Positions 27,232 to 36,586 are shown, numbered from the stretch's first letter. The stretch: 64,000 bases of DNA from Bacteroidota bacterium (GCA_018669475.1 JABHCC010000084.1:51127-115126), one strand, 5' to 3'. Translations and numbers: made by a program. Notes: generated by a model not told the origin, from the letters alone.

Positions 27232-29355
27232 TTATTTGGGGTATTGAATCCGGGCGTGATAAATATTGGTTAGCTTTTTAAGAAATATCTCCTTTGCCCT
27301 TGTAATATCTCTAAATGTAATCTCTGCTTCATTAAACTGATTTTCTGCCAATTGACTCTCAATAATATCATTGATTAATTGTCCCAGAGATGCTTCACTA
27401 TAGTCTTTAAGGCTTCTCGAAGCAGCCTCAATTGAATCTGCCATCATCATCACAGCAGCCTCTTTACTATTCGGAGTTGGACCCGGATACAGGAATTCTT
27501 TATCCTCAATAATTTCCTCCGGATGTTTCCTTTTATACATTTTGTAAAAATACTGTGGTTTTGTTGTACCGTGATGAGTCAGAATAAAATCAGCAACCGG
27601 TTTTGGAATTTTGTTCTTTTTCGCAATTTCAGCTCCACGTATCACATGCTTAATAATCAATGTTGCGCTTTCCTTGTGGTCCATATTATCATGTGGATTC
27701 ATATGGTCAACCTGGTTCTCAGTGAAATACATTGCACTTTCTATCTTTCCAATATCGTGGTACATCGCTCCTGCCCTGACCAATAGTGGATTGCCGCCAA
27801 TCGACCGGATAACTGTCTCTGCAAGATTAGCAACCTGCATTGAGTGCTGAAAAGTCCCTGGTGCATCCTCGGCCAGTTTCCTGAGAATCGGATGATTCGA
27901 ATCTGATAATTCTATTAAGGTAACATCTGAAATGAAGCCAAAAAGTTTCTCAAATATATATATGAGCGGATAGGAGAACAAAACCAAAACAGCATTTGCA
28001 GCCAGCCAGGCAATGTTAATCCATTCTATGGATAAAAATGAACCCTCATGCATAAGGGCAAGGCCCAGATAAAGTATCGCCGAAACCAGAAAAACAATAA
28101 TTGCTGTAAAAACTAATTGACTTCTTCGATGCAAATGAGAAAAAGAAACAATAGCCGCAAAACCTGCCATGATCTGGATGAAGATAAAATTAAAACCATT
28201 CGGCACAAGAAATCCCACTATCATCATTGTAATAAGCAGAATAAAAAGAGATAGCCGCGAATCAAAAAACGCTCTCATCACAACTGGAGCTATAATAAAT
28301 GGCACCAGATAAATGGATATAGTTTCTGATCGTCCGCCAAAACTTCCAGCCAGCACCGATAATACTATCAATAACAACACGAAAGTAAGTTTCAGATTAT
28401 TCCGTACAATCTCTGGGCGGTATTGCCTCAGGAAAAAGAACAGAGCAAGAAAACAGGTCACAATTAACAACACCTGTCCGATCCTGATCAGCCAAATGGT
28501 AGTAATATCTCCCGTTTGGGCCTCGTAGGCCGATCTGAAAGATTCCAAATACATAAAAGCTTCATCACTTACCATTTCTCCTCGTCCGATTACACGCTGT
28601 CCCTCCTGAACCAAACCTCTTGTTGTACTAATCTCATCAAGTAAGGTTCTCTGAACTGCAAGGGTAGTTTCATGATCATAATTCAGGTTGCTCAGAATGT
28701 ATCGGTTAAAGCCAATCTCTCCAAATAAGCGATCAACCAGTTCCCGGTCAACACCAGGCAATAACAGGGTATCCTGCAGCATTTGCTTCAATCTTTGATA
28801 ATTCTCCAGGGTACCGGTAACTTCATTTGGTAAACGGTCAGAAACAATTTTGTTTCGAACTACCATCAAACCATTATCAACATCTGTCAATAGCTCAGAC
28901 TCACCCAGCTCCGGTAAAATTCCCGTCTGGTAAATAGAATCCAGGCAAGCACTGACACGTAAGAGATATCTTGCCTCCAAATTATGCAAGACAGGACCTG
29001 ATAACAAAGTGTCGAGCGAATATGTGGCCACATATCGATCCCAAACCAGATGAAAACCATCCCTCAACAGGTATATTTGTTCGGCACTCACACTCTCATC
29101 CAATTCAAAATAAGGCTTTAGTTGAGCCAATATACTATCTCTCTCCTGGATTAGATTATCGCCAGACTTTAATACCGGAAAGTCAAATTCGGCAATCAGA
29201 GTTTCGTGCATCCATGGCGATCCCTTTTGGAATTCGAAAGGGAAAGTACCCTGACGAGGAAACAAGTAGTATACTGACACAACCGCTGCAATAAACAGCA
29301 GGCCTGTAATAATGCGAGAGAAATAAACAGCGATTTTTCGTAAGATAGCTTTCAT
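27232..29355 (-). CDS. 7TM-HD family phosphohydrolase (PgpH/YqfF-like)
   Basis: 707 residues. One membrane segment (about 10-31) is followed by an extracytoplasmic 7TMR-HDED domain (about 45-280), some seven membrane segments (290-465) and a cytosolic HD domain whose metal residues include H504 (FQHS), H533-D534 (YHDIGK), H551/H555 and H594-H595 (LTHHG). This is the layout of PgpH, which hydrolyses cyclic di-AMP in Listeria and relatives, and degradation of c-di-AMP or another nucleotide is the likely role. Copy B of the 97-bp element lies directly before the start codon, so the element may supply its leader. Confidence 0.9.
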   Translation of the reverse strand: MKAILRKIAVYFSRIITGLLFIAAVVSVYYLFPRQGTFPFEFQKGSPWMHETLIAEFDFPVLKSGDNLIQERDSILAQLKPYFELDESVSAEQIYLLRDGFHLVWDRYVATYSLDTLLSGPVLHNLEARYLLRVSACLDSIYQTGILPELGESELLTDVDNGLMVVRNKIVSDRLPNEVTGTLENYQRLKQMLQDTLLLPGVDRELVDRLFGEIGFNRYILSNLNYDHETTLAVQRTLLDEISTTRGLVQEGQRVIGRGEMVSDEAFMYLESFRSAYEAQTGDITTIWLIRIGQVLLIVTCFLALFFFLRQYRPEIVRNNLKLTFVLLLIVLSVLAGSFGGRSETISIYLVPFIIAPVVMRAFFDSRLSLFILLITMMIVGFLVPNGFNFIFIQIMAGFAAIVSFSHLHRRSQLVFTAIIVFLVSAILYLGLALMHEGSFLSIEWINIAWLAANAVLVLFSYPLIYIFEKLFGFISDVTLIELSDSNHPILRKLAEDAPGTFQHSMQVANLAETVIRSIGGNPLLVRAGAMYHDIGKIESAMYFTENQVDHMNPHDNMDHKESATLIIKHVIRGAEIAKKNKIPKPVADFILTHHGTTKPQYFYKMYKRKHPEEIIEDKEFLYPGPTPNSKEAAVMMMADSIEAASRSLKDYSEASLGQLINDIIESQLAENQFNEAEITFRDITRAKEIFLKKLTNIYHARIQYPK

Positions 29356-29452
29356 AATCTATGAACCGAGTATGACAAAAGGAAAATCTTTTAACACACA
29401 CCCGATGATTGTTTTTGTTGTGCGAGCTCCATCCGACAAATAAAATTAAATA
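29354..29452 (-). repeat. Dispersed element of about 97 bp, copy B (inverted relative to copy A)
   Basis: The minus strand here matches 3371-3473 on the plus strand almost base for base over the first ~55 bp and with a few indels beyond. Its end abuts the start codon of the 7TM-HD gene. A 19-nt echo of the same end (ATGAATCGAGCATGACAA) occurs at about 29545-29563. The remaining gap to 29653 is AT-rich with no clear feature. Confidence 0.75.
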
Positions 29453-29653
29453 TATACGGATGAAAATTAAGCAAAAATAACATTTTATAAATTTGAATCC
29501 TTTCATTTCCAACAGCCAATCAAGAATTTTAATAATTTAGTTGCATGAATCGAGCATGACAATATCTAAAAGCAGATTGTTACATGTAAGAATATTTCTT
29601 TGATATGTAGGCTCTCCTGACTAAATCCGGGAGTAAATGAAATAAATAAACGG

Positions 29654-30457
29654 ATGAATACTACTTTCAAGCGTTATGGTATCGTACCGATCAGCTGTCT
29701 TTCTGTTTACAAAGAAGCTGACCACACCAGTGAAATGCTCAACCAATTACTTTTTGGTGAGTGCTTTGAGATTCTGAATGGATCTAATGACTGGGTCGAG
29801 ATTCAAAGTTTGTTTGACAAATCTACTGGCTGGGTTCAAAGCCATTCTTTTTTACAGAGTGATGAACCAGGACCATTGCTGTCAGACAAATCAACATACA
29901 TCACAAGTCAGACAGTTATACTTAGCAGACCCGGGTACTGCTCATATACATTCACAATTTTACCAGGCAGCTCATTACCCTGCCCTCCCAGGCTGGGACA
30001 TTCTTTCGAGCTGGCAGGTGTGAAGTTTCGATTTGAAACTCCAGTGCCTGAGCCTCCAGCTCTCGAGGGTGCAAGCAGTATTGAAGCTCTCGCTCTTGTA
30101 TTTATTCATTCACCTTACCATTGGGGAGGCCGGAGTATTTTCGGAATTGACAGTTCAGGTCTCATCCAAATGGTAGCCAAACTGCAAAGGCATTCCCTGC
30201 CAAGATACTTGTCTGAACAGGTTCAACTGGGTCAGCCATTAAGCTTTGTTCAGGATGCAAAAGCAGGCGATCTTGCTTTCTTTGACAACGAGGAAGGAGA
30301 GATTATTCATGCTGGAATTATTAGCGGCCCTGGAAAGATTATTCATGCTGCCGAATATGTTCGTGAAGATAGCATTGATCATGCCGGGATCTTCGATAAA
30401 AATCTGAACAAATACACCTATACATTACGTCTTATCAACCGTCTGGATCTCAAATAA
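29654..30457 (+). CDS. NlpC/P60 family protein with the catalytic Cys replaced by Ser
   Basis: 267 residues. Two SH3-like domains (about 1-130) precede an NlpC/P60 domain (140-250), the layout of YkfC-like gamma-D-glutamyl-diamino-acid endopeptidases. The catalytic motif, normally GIDCSG, reads GIDSSG: S167, encoded by AGT at 30152-30154, stands where the Cys should be. The conserved histidines H219 (IIHAGI) and H231 (KIIHA) remain, as does the PYHWGGRSIFG lead-in. A cysteine peptidase with Ser here is expected to be weak or inactive, so this may be a binding-only pseudoenzyme or a recent loss. There is no signal peptide, suggesting a cytoplasmic role in handling wall peptides. Confidence 0.85.
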   Translation: MNTTFKRYGIVPISCLSVYKEADHTSEMLNQLLFGECFEILNGSNDWVEIQSLFDKSTGWVQSHSFLQSDEPGPLLSDKSTYITSQTVILSRPGYCSYTFTILPGSSLPCPPRLGHSFELAGVKFRFETPVPEPPALEGASSIEALALVFIHSPYHWGGRSIFGIDSSGLIQMVAKLQRHSLPRYLSEQVQLGQPLSFVQDAKAGDLAFFDNEEGEIIHAGIISGPGKIIHAAEYVREDSIDHAGIFDKNLNKYTYTLRLINRLDLK

Positions 30458-30555
30458 ATAGACCTTTGTTAAAGATGTGTTAAGACTTCTTCTATTTTTT
30501 ATAATTATAATATCTTTACACCCTCAAATTAACCTGGAATCAAAAACAACTTATC

Positions 30556-31053
30556 ATGACAAAAAGAATTTTATTTAGCTTGTTTGCCCTCGTTCTGATG
30601 GTGGCTTGCAACACCAATTCAGAAGAAGCAATTGAAATCACTACTGCCGAATTTTCTGAGCAAGCTGCTGACATGGTGGATCAGAAAGTAACTTTCGAAG
30701 GTACTGTAATGCATGTGTGCAAGCATGGTGGCAAAAAGATGTTCATCAACGAAGACAGAGTGAAAATAGTTGTTAGCGAACATCTTGCAGCTTTTGACCA
30801 AACTCTTGAAGGTAGTGAAGTAGTAATTACTGGTGTTATCATAGAAGAAATGGCCGCTCCTGTTCTCTCAGAAGATACCGACATGAAACACAAAGAAGGA
30901 GAAGAAACAGAACATTCAGAAGGTGATGATCCTACTGAAGAGAAAGAGCACGTTGAAGGTGACAATGAAGTTGCTGCTGAAGATTGCGACATGGAAGAGA
31001 TTAAGCCACTCTATGTTGTTGAAATCATCAAAATTGCCGAGAAAGAAAACTAA
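30556..31053 (+). CDS. Hypothetical lipoprotein with OB-fold-like domain and His/Glu-rich insert
   Basis: 165 residues; lipoprotein signal with Cys18 (LVLMVACN). Residues 25-105 look like a small OB fold (DQKVTFEGTVMHVCKHGG, then GSEVVITGVIIEE). Residues 110-152 are strongly acidic with interspersed His (HKEGEETEHSEGDD, KEHVEGDNE) and contain a lone Cys. A metal-binding or periplasmic adaptor role is possible. It precedes a PepSY-type membrane gene and may be linked to it, although a hairpin separates them. Confidence 0.7.
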   Translation: MTKRILFSLFALVLMVACNTNSEEAIEITTAEFSEQAADMVDQKVTFEGTVMHVCKHGGKKMFINEDRVKIVVSEHLAAFDQTLEGSEVVITGVIIEEMAAPVLSEDTDMKHKEGEETEHSEGDDPTEEKEHVEGDNEVAAEDCDMEEIKPLYVVEIIKIAEKEN

Positions 31054-31066
31054 TTATCAAATCTAA

Positions 31067-31098
31067 ATAAGAAGGTTAGGGCAACCTGACCTTCTTAT
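31067..31098 (+). terminator. 14-bp hairpin between lipoprotein and PepSY-type gene
   Basis: ATAAGAAGGTTAGG (31067-31080) pairs with 31085-31098 with one G-T position and a GCAA loop. There is no good T-run after it, so it may be a weak terminator or an mRNA-stability structure reducing expression of the next gene. Confidence 0.45.
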
Positions 31099-31112
31099 CA
31101 TTTCCTATCATC

Positions 31113-31667
31113 ATGACATTGCGAAAACTAATCCGTGTTCTCCACAGGGATCTGGGCTACCTTTTTTTTGGAATGAGTATCCTTTATGCCATCTCAGGTA
31201 TTGCCCTTAACCATATGAGGGACTTTAATCCTAATTTCAATATCCATCGTTATCAAATTGAGTATGGTGGCCCGTTTAAAATGTCGGACGTAAGTTCAGA
31301 ATGGATCGCTGAATTACTCAGCGATATTGAGGTCAGTAATGAATATAAAAAATTCTATTTCCCCACTGACAAGCGCCTCAAGGTTTTTCTTAAAAACGGA
31401 AACATGGAGCTCGACATGGAAACCGGAATAGGCTTGCTGGAAACAGTTAAGAAGCGTCCGGTTCTGTATCAGATCAATTTTCTGCACTACAACCCGGGCC
31501 GATGGTGGAAATGGTTCTCCGATATATTCTGTATAGCCTGGATAATAATATCCGTCACCGGACTATTTATTATTAAATCCGGCAAACACAGTATAAAAAA
31601 ACGAGGTGCATGGTGGACCATAGCAGGCGTTATCCTGCCAATAATCTTCCTGCTAATCTACGGGTAA
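31113..31667 (+). CDS. PepSY-associated TM helix protein
   Basis: 184 residues. A first membrane helix with HRDLGYLFFGMSILYAISG (13-31) is followed by a ~90-residue external segment and two C-terminal helices (about 130-152 and 164-183), with HYNPGRWWKWFSD before the second helix. This is the pattern of PepSY-associated transmembrane proteins, which are often near iron or respiratory genes. Function unknown. It ends convergent to fabI, 9 bp away. Confidence 0.75.
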   Translation: MTLRKLIRVLHRDLGYLFFGMSILYAISGIALNHMRDFNPNFNIHRYQIEYGGPFKMSDVSSEWIAELLSDIEVSNEYKKFYFPTDKRLKVFLKNGNMELDMETGIGLLETVKKRPVLYQINFLHYNPGRWWKWFSDIFCIAWIIISVTGLFIIKSGKHSIKKRGAWWTIAGVILPIIFLLIYG

Positions 31668-31676
31668 AAAAAATCC

Positions 31677-32519
31677 CTACCATTCATCCGGCAGGAGATT
31701 ATCCAGACATCTGTTATAGAATCCCATCACACGGGCACTCATACCCATACTTGAGAATCCTCCGTCGTTGAATAGATTCTGCATTGTTATTTTACGCGTT
31801 AAATCAGAGAACAGGGTAACGCAATAATCAGCACATTCCTCTGAGCTGGCATTTCCAAGTGGAGCCATTCTGTCGGAGAAATCATATAAACCGTCAAAAC
31901 CCCTTATCCCGCCACCAGCTGTTGTGATATTAGGAGATTGAGACACAGTATTAATTCTAACCTTTTTCTCACGTCCATAAATGTATCCGAAACTGCGGGC
32001 TATACTTTCCAGAACTGATTTAGCCTCTGCCATATCATTGTAGCCGTAAAATGTTCGTTGGGCTGCTATATAAGTAAGGGCTACAACAGAGCCATACTCA
32101 TTTATCGCATCCATTTTCTTTGCTGTTTGCAGAAGTTTATGAAATGAGATGGCCGAAATATCTATTGACTGAGAATAGTATTTATAATCGAGATCATCAT
32201 ATGATCGCTTCTTTCTAACATTCGGTGACATCCCGATAGAGTGAAGAATAAAATCCATCTTTCCTCCAAAAATTTCCATCGACTGACTGAGTAAATTACT
32301 CAGATCATCCAAATTTGTTGCATCTGCACCAATCACCTGACTGTTGGTTTGCTCAGCCAGCTTATTGATTTCTCCCATCCGCATAGCCACGGGGGCATTG
32401 GTTAAGACAAGTTCAGCACCTTCTTCATGTGCTCGCTCTGCGACTTTCCAGGCAATGGATTTGTCATTCAGAGCACCGAAAACAATGCCCTTCTTACCTT
32501 TAAGTAAATTATACGCCAT
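31677..32519 (-). CDS. fabI: Enoyl-[acyl-carrier-protein] reductase (NADH), FabI
   Basis: 280 residues, divergent SDR fold typical of FabI. The nucleotide site appears as GIVFGALNDKSIAWKVA (11-27), HSIGMSP lies near 92, and the catalytic Tyr and Lys occur as YNDMAEAK near 155-162 (Y-x6-K). The C-terminal ITMQNLFNDGGFS strand is also FabI-like. It catalyses the last step of each fatty-acid elongation cycle. It lies 61 bp downstream of recN in the same direction. Confidence 0.95.
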   Translation of the reverse strand: MAYNLLKGKKGIVFGALNDKSIAWKVAERAHEEGAELVLTNAPVAMRMGEINKLAEQTNSQVIGADATNLDDLSNLLSQSMEIFGGKMDFILHSIGMSPNVRKKRSYDDLDYKYYSQSIDISAISFHKLLQTAKKMDAINEYGSVVALTYIAAQRTFYGYNDMAEAKSVLESIARSFGYIYGREKKVRINTVSQSPNITTAGGGIRGFDGLYDFSDRMAPLGNASSEECADYCVTLFSDLTRKITMQNLFNDGGFSSMGMSARVMGFYNRCLDNLLPDEW

Positions 32520-32580
32520 AGGTTTTCACTTTATAAGTTATGTTTTAATACAAATTGAGAGAGAAATAGTTCGCACAGAA

Positions 32581-34233
32581 TCAGTTTAATAACTGGCGGG
32601 CATTGAGTATGGCCTCATCTGTTACTTTTTCTCCGCTTAACATTTTCGCCAACTCAACAACACGCTCTTCATTAGTAAGCTCTTTAACAGCCGTATGCGT
32701 GCTTGTGTCATCATCATATTTATATACCAGATAATGCTGATCACCACTACTGGCGACCTGTGGAAGATGAGTTATATTTAAAACTTGTCGATTTTTGGAG
32801 ATAGAGCGTATCAAGCGACCCAACTTATCAGCAATATCACCTGATACTCCGGAGTCAATTTCATCAAATATTAATGTCGGAATCTCCAGCGAGTCACTTA
32901 TCAGGCTTTTAACACTTAACATTAAGCGACTCATTTCTCCACCTGATGCTACGCGTGAAACTGGCATCAGTTCCTGATTTTTATTTGCTGTGAAATAAAA
33001 TTCCATCTCATCGAGACCTTTTTCAGATGGTTCAGATAGCAATTCACAGGACAGATCAAAACGAGCATGAGGCATACCCAGGTCTTTCAGTATACTTTCA
33101 ACTTCATTGCAAAAGTCAGGCTTTGCTTTCAATCTCCTGTCGGATAATAACTGCCCGGCATTAAGCAGGCTTGTCAGCCTCTCTTCAACAAGTTTTTCCA
33201 GCTTCGTAATCTTCTCTGAAGAAATATGGATTCCAGATAATTGCTTTTCTAGTCTGAGCTGTAAATCGATCAATCCCTGCTGATCTCCCACCTGATGCTT
33301 TTGTTGCAAGCTGTACAACAAGTCAATCCTGTCTTTAATATACTTTAATCGCTGAGGATCAGCCTCCACCCCATCCAATAATCTTGATAATTCCTGAATA
33401 AGATCCTTCAACTCCACATAGCTCTCATCCATTCTTCGAATAGGATCACTTAATGCCTTGTAAAAACTCTCAACCGAACGCAGACTTTGGATATTCATCT
33501 TAATTACAGATAAAATTGACTGCTCATCTTCATCAAAAGAAAATACAGTATTCCCAACTTGCTGCTGAATCTCTTCAGAATGCTCCAGAACTTCAAGTTC
33601 TGCCTCCAAATCTGCCTGACTATCCTGATCAAGGCGTGCATCCTGAAGTTGTTTTAGCTGGAACTCCAGGAAATCCTGATTTCTTTTCTCTTCCTGATAT
33701 TTCCTTCGCAGGAGATCTAACTCATTCTTTCCAGCCAGGTATTCATAATATTTTACAGCGTAGGATTCACGTACACTTGTAAGACCAGCAAAAGCATCCA
33801 GAGCCAGCAAAGGAAACTGATCCTCATTCAGCATCAGATTCTCATGTTGGGCATGAATGTTAACCAGTTTATCTCCAATCTCTTTTAAAACAGGCAGGTT
33901 TACAGGAGTATCGTTGACAAATGCCCTTGATTTGCCACTGGGCACAATTTCGCGACGTAAAATAATTCCCTCATCAAGATCCAAATCGTGCTTGCTGAAA
34001 AAATTGACATATCTCTTAGTCTGTACCTGAAACCTGGCCTCGACGATACATTTCTGCTTTTTATCTTTCAAAACAGAAGTATCAGCCCGATTACCAAGAA
34101 TCAAAGACAGGGCATCCATAAGTATAGATTTTCCAGCTCCGGTTTCACCTGTTATTGTGGTCAAACCCATTGAAAAATCGACGAACAGTGAAGAGATTAA
34201 AGCATAATTCTTGATGGAAAGAGAAGCGAGCAT
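32581..34233 (-). CDS. recN: DNA repair protein RecN
   Basis: 550 residues from the ATG at 34233 (MLASLSIKNYALI), which matches the family start; an upstream ATG would place repeat-derived residues at the N-terminus. Walker A GETGAGKS is at 29-36, a long coiled-coil middle (about 150-360) follows, and the C-terminal ATPase lobe has SGGEMSRLMLS and LIFDEIDSGVSG. RecN is an SMC-like protein of double-strand-break repair. It is the last gene of the conserved bamD-rpoZ-coaBC-DUF4835-recN order, separated from DUF4835 by a GTCCGGGG repeat. Confidence 0.95.
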   Translation of the reverse strand: MLASLSIKNYALISSLFVDFSMGLTTITGETGAGKSILMDALSLILGNRADTSVLKDKKQKCIVEARFQVQTKRYVNFFSKHDLDLDEGIILRREIVPSGKSRAFVNDTPVNLPVLKEIGDKLVNIHAQHENLMLNEDQFPLLALDAFAGLTSVRESYAVKYYEYLAGKNELDLLRRKYQEEKRNQDFLEFQLKQLQDARLDQDSQADLEAELEVLEHSEEIQQQVGNTVFSFDEDEQSILSVIKMNIQSLRSVESFYKALSDPIRRMDESYVELKDLIQELSRLLDGVEADPQRLKYIKDRIDLLYSLQQKHQVGDQQGLIDLQLRLEKQLSGIHISSEKITKLEKLVEERLTSLLNAGQLLSDRRLKAKPDFCNEVESILKDLGMPHARFDLSCELLSEPSEKGLDEMEFYFTANKNQELMPVSRVASGGEMSRLMLSVKSLISDSLEIPTLIFDEIDSGVSGDIADKLGRLIRSISKNRQVLNITHLPQVASSGDQHYLVYKYDDDTSTHTAVKELTNEERVVELAKMLSGEKVTDEAILNARQLLN

Positions 34234-34267
34234 ACAAGAAAATTTTGGTTTTAAAGATAATAAAAAT

Positions 34268-34327
34268 GTCCGGGGTCGGGGGTTCAAAGTCCGGGGTCCG
34301 GGGTCCGGGGTCCGGGGTCCGGGGTTA
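34268..34327. repeat. GGTCCGG tandem cluster between recN and the DUF4835 gene
   Basis: About five GGGGTCC units plus degenerate flanks (GTCGGGGGTTCAAAGTCC) occupy the short gap just after the DUF4835 stop. It is the same family as the 20.2-kb array. Confidence 0.85.
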
Positions 34328-34331
34328 CTTG

Positions 34332-35240
34332 TTAAATCCCTGTTCCTTTATTTATCATATCCCATTTACTGGAATTGGCCGGGTCAATTTCTTTTAGTAC
34401 CTGAACAACGCGGGATCGTTCATCTGGAAAGGCTTCAGTAAAAATATCGGTAATTTCTTTAGCTTTTGAAGTAAAGAAGATACTCCAAATCATGGCAGAG
34501 GGATTCTCACGATAAGCGCCGCGCAGGTCAGTCAGAGCTTCGGCAATTTCTCCACGACCATCATCCACAACATCACTCATCCTGTCAAGCCCCATGCGAT
34601 GATACCTGTAATAACAATCTCGCATTACAGAATATTTATCGTTCAACAAATTTTCTGCAAGCCAGTATCTGTTTTTTGTACCTTCAAAAGCTTTCCAACC
34701 CGATTGAGGTGCATTTTGAGCATTTGAAACAATAGTCTCTGCACGCTGAAAAAACAAAGTCCCTCCCTCAGGTGAAAAAGTATCGTAATCCAATCCGAGA
34801 ATGATATTCACATAATAGGCTACTAAAGAAATCAGATTGTTCGTATGGGCTTGCTCATTGAACTCAAGAGCCTCGAATTCCACATACTTAAAATGTATAT
34901 CGTTATCCCTGTAATTAAAAAGATTGGTTTCGTATGAACTATTATATACCGGTCGGTTTGCCTGAATCTGTAAAGTACCCCTGAACTCATCAGAACTAAT
35001 CTGATCAGTGATATTGAACATCATTGAACACTTTATCCGTTCCTCATCTTTATATACATGATCAGTCCATTTCGTATTATTCACAAATTCATACAAGGCT
35101 TTGCGCATGGTATCAAAAACCTGTTTATTTGATCCCTGAATTTGTTGAGACATTACGCTTACGTTACACTCTAATTCCTGACCAATCACAACTTGTGTTG
35201 TCAGCAAGAGTAGAATCAATATTTTAAGTTTGTTGATCAT
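34332..35240 (-). CDS. DUF4835 family secreted protein
   Basis: 302 residues with a signal peptide (MINKLKILILLLLTTQVVIGQ). It begins ELECNVSVMSQQIQGSN and continues with FNITDQISSDEFRGTLQIQANRPVYNSSYET, both typical of the DUF4835 family that accompanies coaBC, rpoZ and bamD in Bacteroidota. Function unknown; an envelope role beside BamD is only suggested by synteny. It is 59 bp downstream of coaBC. Confidence 0.88.
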   Translation of the reverse strand: MINKLKILILLLLTTQVVIGQELECNVSVMSQQIQGSNKQVFDTMRKALYEFVNNTKWTDHVYKDEERIKCSMMFNITDQISSDEFRGTLQIQANRPVYNSSYETNLFNYRDNDIHFKYVEFEALEFNEQAHTNNLISLVAYYVNIILGLDYDTFSPEGGTLFFQRAETIVSNAQNAPQSGWKAFEGTKNRYWLAENLLNDKYSVMRDCYYRYHRMGLDRMSDVVDDGRGEIAEALTDLRGAYRENPSAMIWSIFFTSKAKEITDIFTEAFPDERSRVVQVLKEIDPANSSKWDMINKGTGI

Positions 35241-35299
35241 ACAATATTATAATGATGATGTGATTGATGATAGTGATAATGACAGTGATAATACTTGCT

Positions 35300-36574
35300 T
35301 CATGGAAATAATTTCTGGTCCTGATTCCCTATTCTCACAATCTCATCCAGAATGTCTTTTGCTACATCTTTCTTTGACTTTAACTCAAATTTCCTTGGTT
35401 TATTGTCTTTGGCAATCAATGTTATCTGGTTTGTATCTCCTCCGAATCCAGCTCCCTGATCCTGCAAAGAATTGAGGACAATCAAGTCAAAATTCTTACG
35501 ATGTTTCTTAGCCAGGGCAGATTCCAATCCCTCATCCGTTTCAAGAGCAAAACCTATATTAAGCTGATCAGCTCTTTTAAGCTTACCTAATTCCTTAGCA
35601 ATATCAGGATTGGGAACAAGATCAATGCTAAAGCCCTTTTCTTTACCCTTTATCTTACTTTCCTTTGGATCAAGTGGTTTAAAATCCGCGACTGCAGCTG
35701 CCATAATCGAGACATCCATATCCGGATAAATCTCATGAGCCTCTTTATACATCTCCTCACCAGATACAACATGAATAAGAGATATCCTACCGATTTCCGC
35801 CTGCCGATTCCCGATTCCCGATTCCCGCCTGACCCGATGCAATCGGGGATTCCCGACTTCCAAATTCGGTCCAAGTATGAGGCTAACATCCGCCCCTTCT
35901 TCAACAAGAGCTTCTGCAAGAGCCAAACCCATCTTACCAGATGAATAATTTCCAATGAATCTGACAGGATCGATCTTCTCAAATGTGGGTCCGGCTGTTA
36001 TCAGAACCTTTTTACCTGTGAACCGTTGTTTTTTTTTTAGAAATCCCTCAAGCCAGGTAACAATTTTCTCAGGCTCTTCCATCCTGCCCTTTCCTTCAAG
36101 GCCACTGGCCAATTCTCCGGTAGCTGGCTCAATAATATGATTACCATATGACTCCAGAGTCTTGAGATTAGCTTGAGTTGCAGGATGTTGAAACATATCC
36201 AGATCCATAGCCGGAGCGACAATAACCGGACAGCGGGCCGACAAATAGGTGGTCAGGAGCAAATTATCACAAACTCCATTCGCCATTTTAGCAATAGTAT
36301 TGGCCGTTGCAGGGGCAATAATCATGGCATCTGCCCAAAGGCCTAACTCAACATGTGAATTCCAGGCCCCATCATCATGCTTAAAAAAGTCAGTTAATAC
36401 GGTATTGTCTGATAAGGTGGCCAGGGTAACAGGTGTAATAAACTCTTTCCCATAAGGGGTCAGAATTATTTTCACTTCAGCACCCTGCTTCTTTAACAGA
36501 CGTGTCAGGTAAGCTGCTTTATAAGCGGCGATACTTCCTGTAATACCCAGAATGAACTTTTTCCCGTGTAACAT
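35300..36574 (-). CDS. coaBC: Bifunctional phosphopantothenoylcysteine decarboxylase / phosphopantothenate-cysteine ligase
   Basis: 424 residues. The CoaC flavoprotein half (1-~185) has GITGSIAAYKAAYL, and SHVELGLWADAMIIAPATANT with the active-site His; the CoaB ligase half begins GKKVLITAGPTFEKIDPVRFI and has NYSSGKMG. It makes 4'-phosphopantetheine for coenzyme A. Oddity: between the strand VSLILGPNLE and ISLIHVVSGEEMY lies an extra stretch of about 23 residues (GNPRLHRV, SGIGNR) that is the translation of a GGGAATCGG repeat. It adds no stop and keeps frame, and sits where other CoaB proteins have a short loop, so the enzyme probably still works. Confidence 0.95.
   Translation of the reverse strand: MLHGKKFILGITGSIAAYKAAYLTRLLKKQGAEVKIILTPYGKEFITPVTLATLSDNTVLTDFFKHDDGAWNSHVELGLWADAMIIAPATANTIAKMANGVCDNLLLTTYLSARCPVIVAPAMDLDMFQHPATQANLKTLESYGNHIIEPATGELASGLEGKGRMEEPEKIVTWLEGFLKKKQRFTGKKVLITAGPTFEKIDPVRFIGNYSSGKMGLALAEALVEEGADVSLILGPNLEVGNPRLHRVRRESGIGNRQAEIGRISLIHVVSGEEMYKEAHEIYPDMDVSIMAAAVADFKPLDPKESKIKGKEKGFSIDLVPNPDIAKELGKLKRADQLNIGFALETDEGLESALAKKHRKNFDLIVLNSLQDQGAGFGGDTNQITLIAKDNKPRKFELKSKKDVAKDILDEIVRIGNQDQKLFP
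35791..35865. repeat. GGGAATCGG repeat inserted in frame within coaBC
   Basis: CCGATTC / GATTCCCG units and a CCCGATGCAATCGGG hairpin stem match the intergenic clusters at 3.5 and 18.8 kb. Here they lie inside coding sequence; the inserted length preserves the frame. Confidence 0.8.
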
Positions 36575-36586
36575 GGGAGCAGTTTC

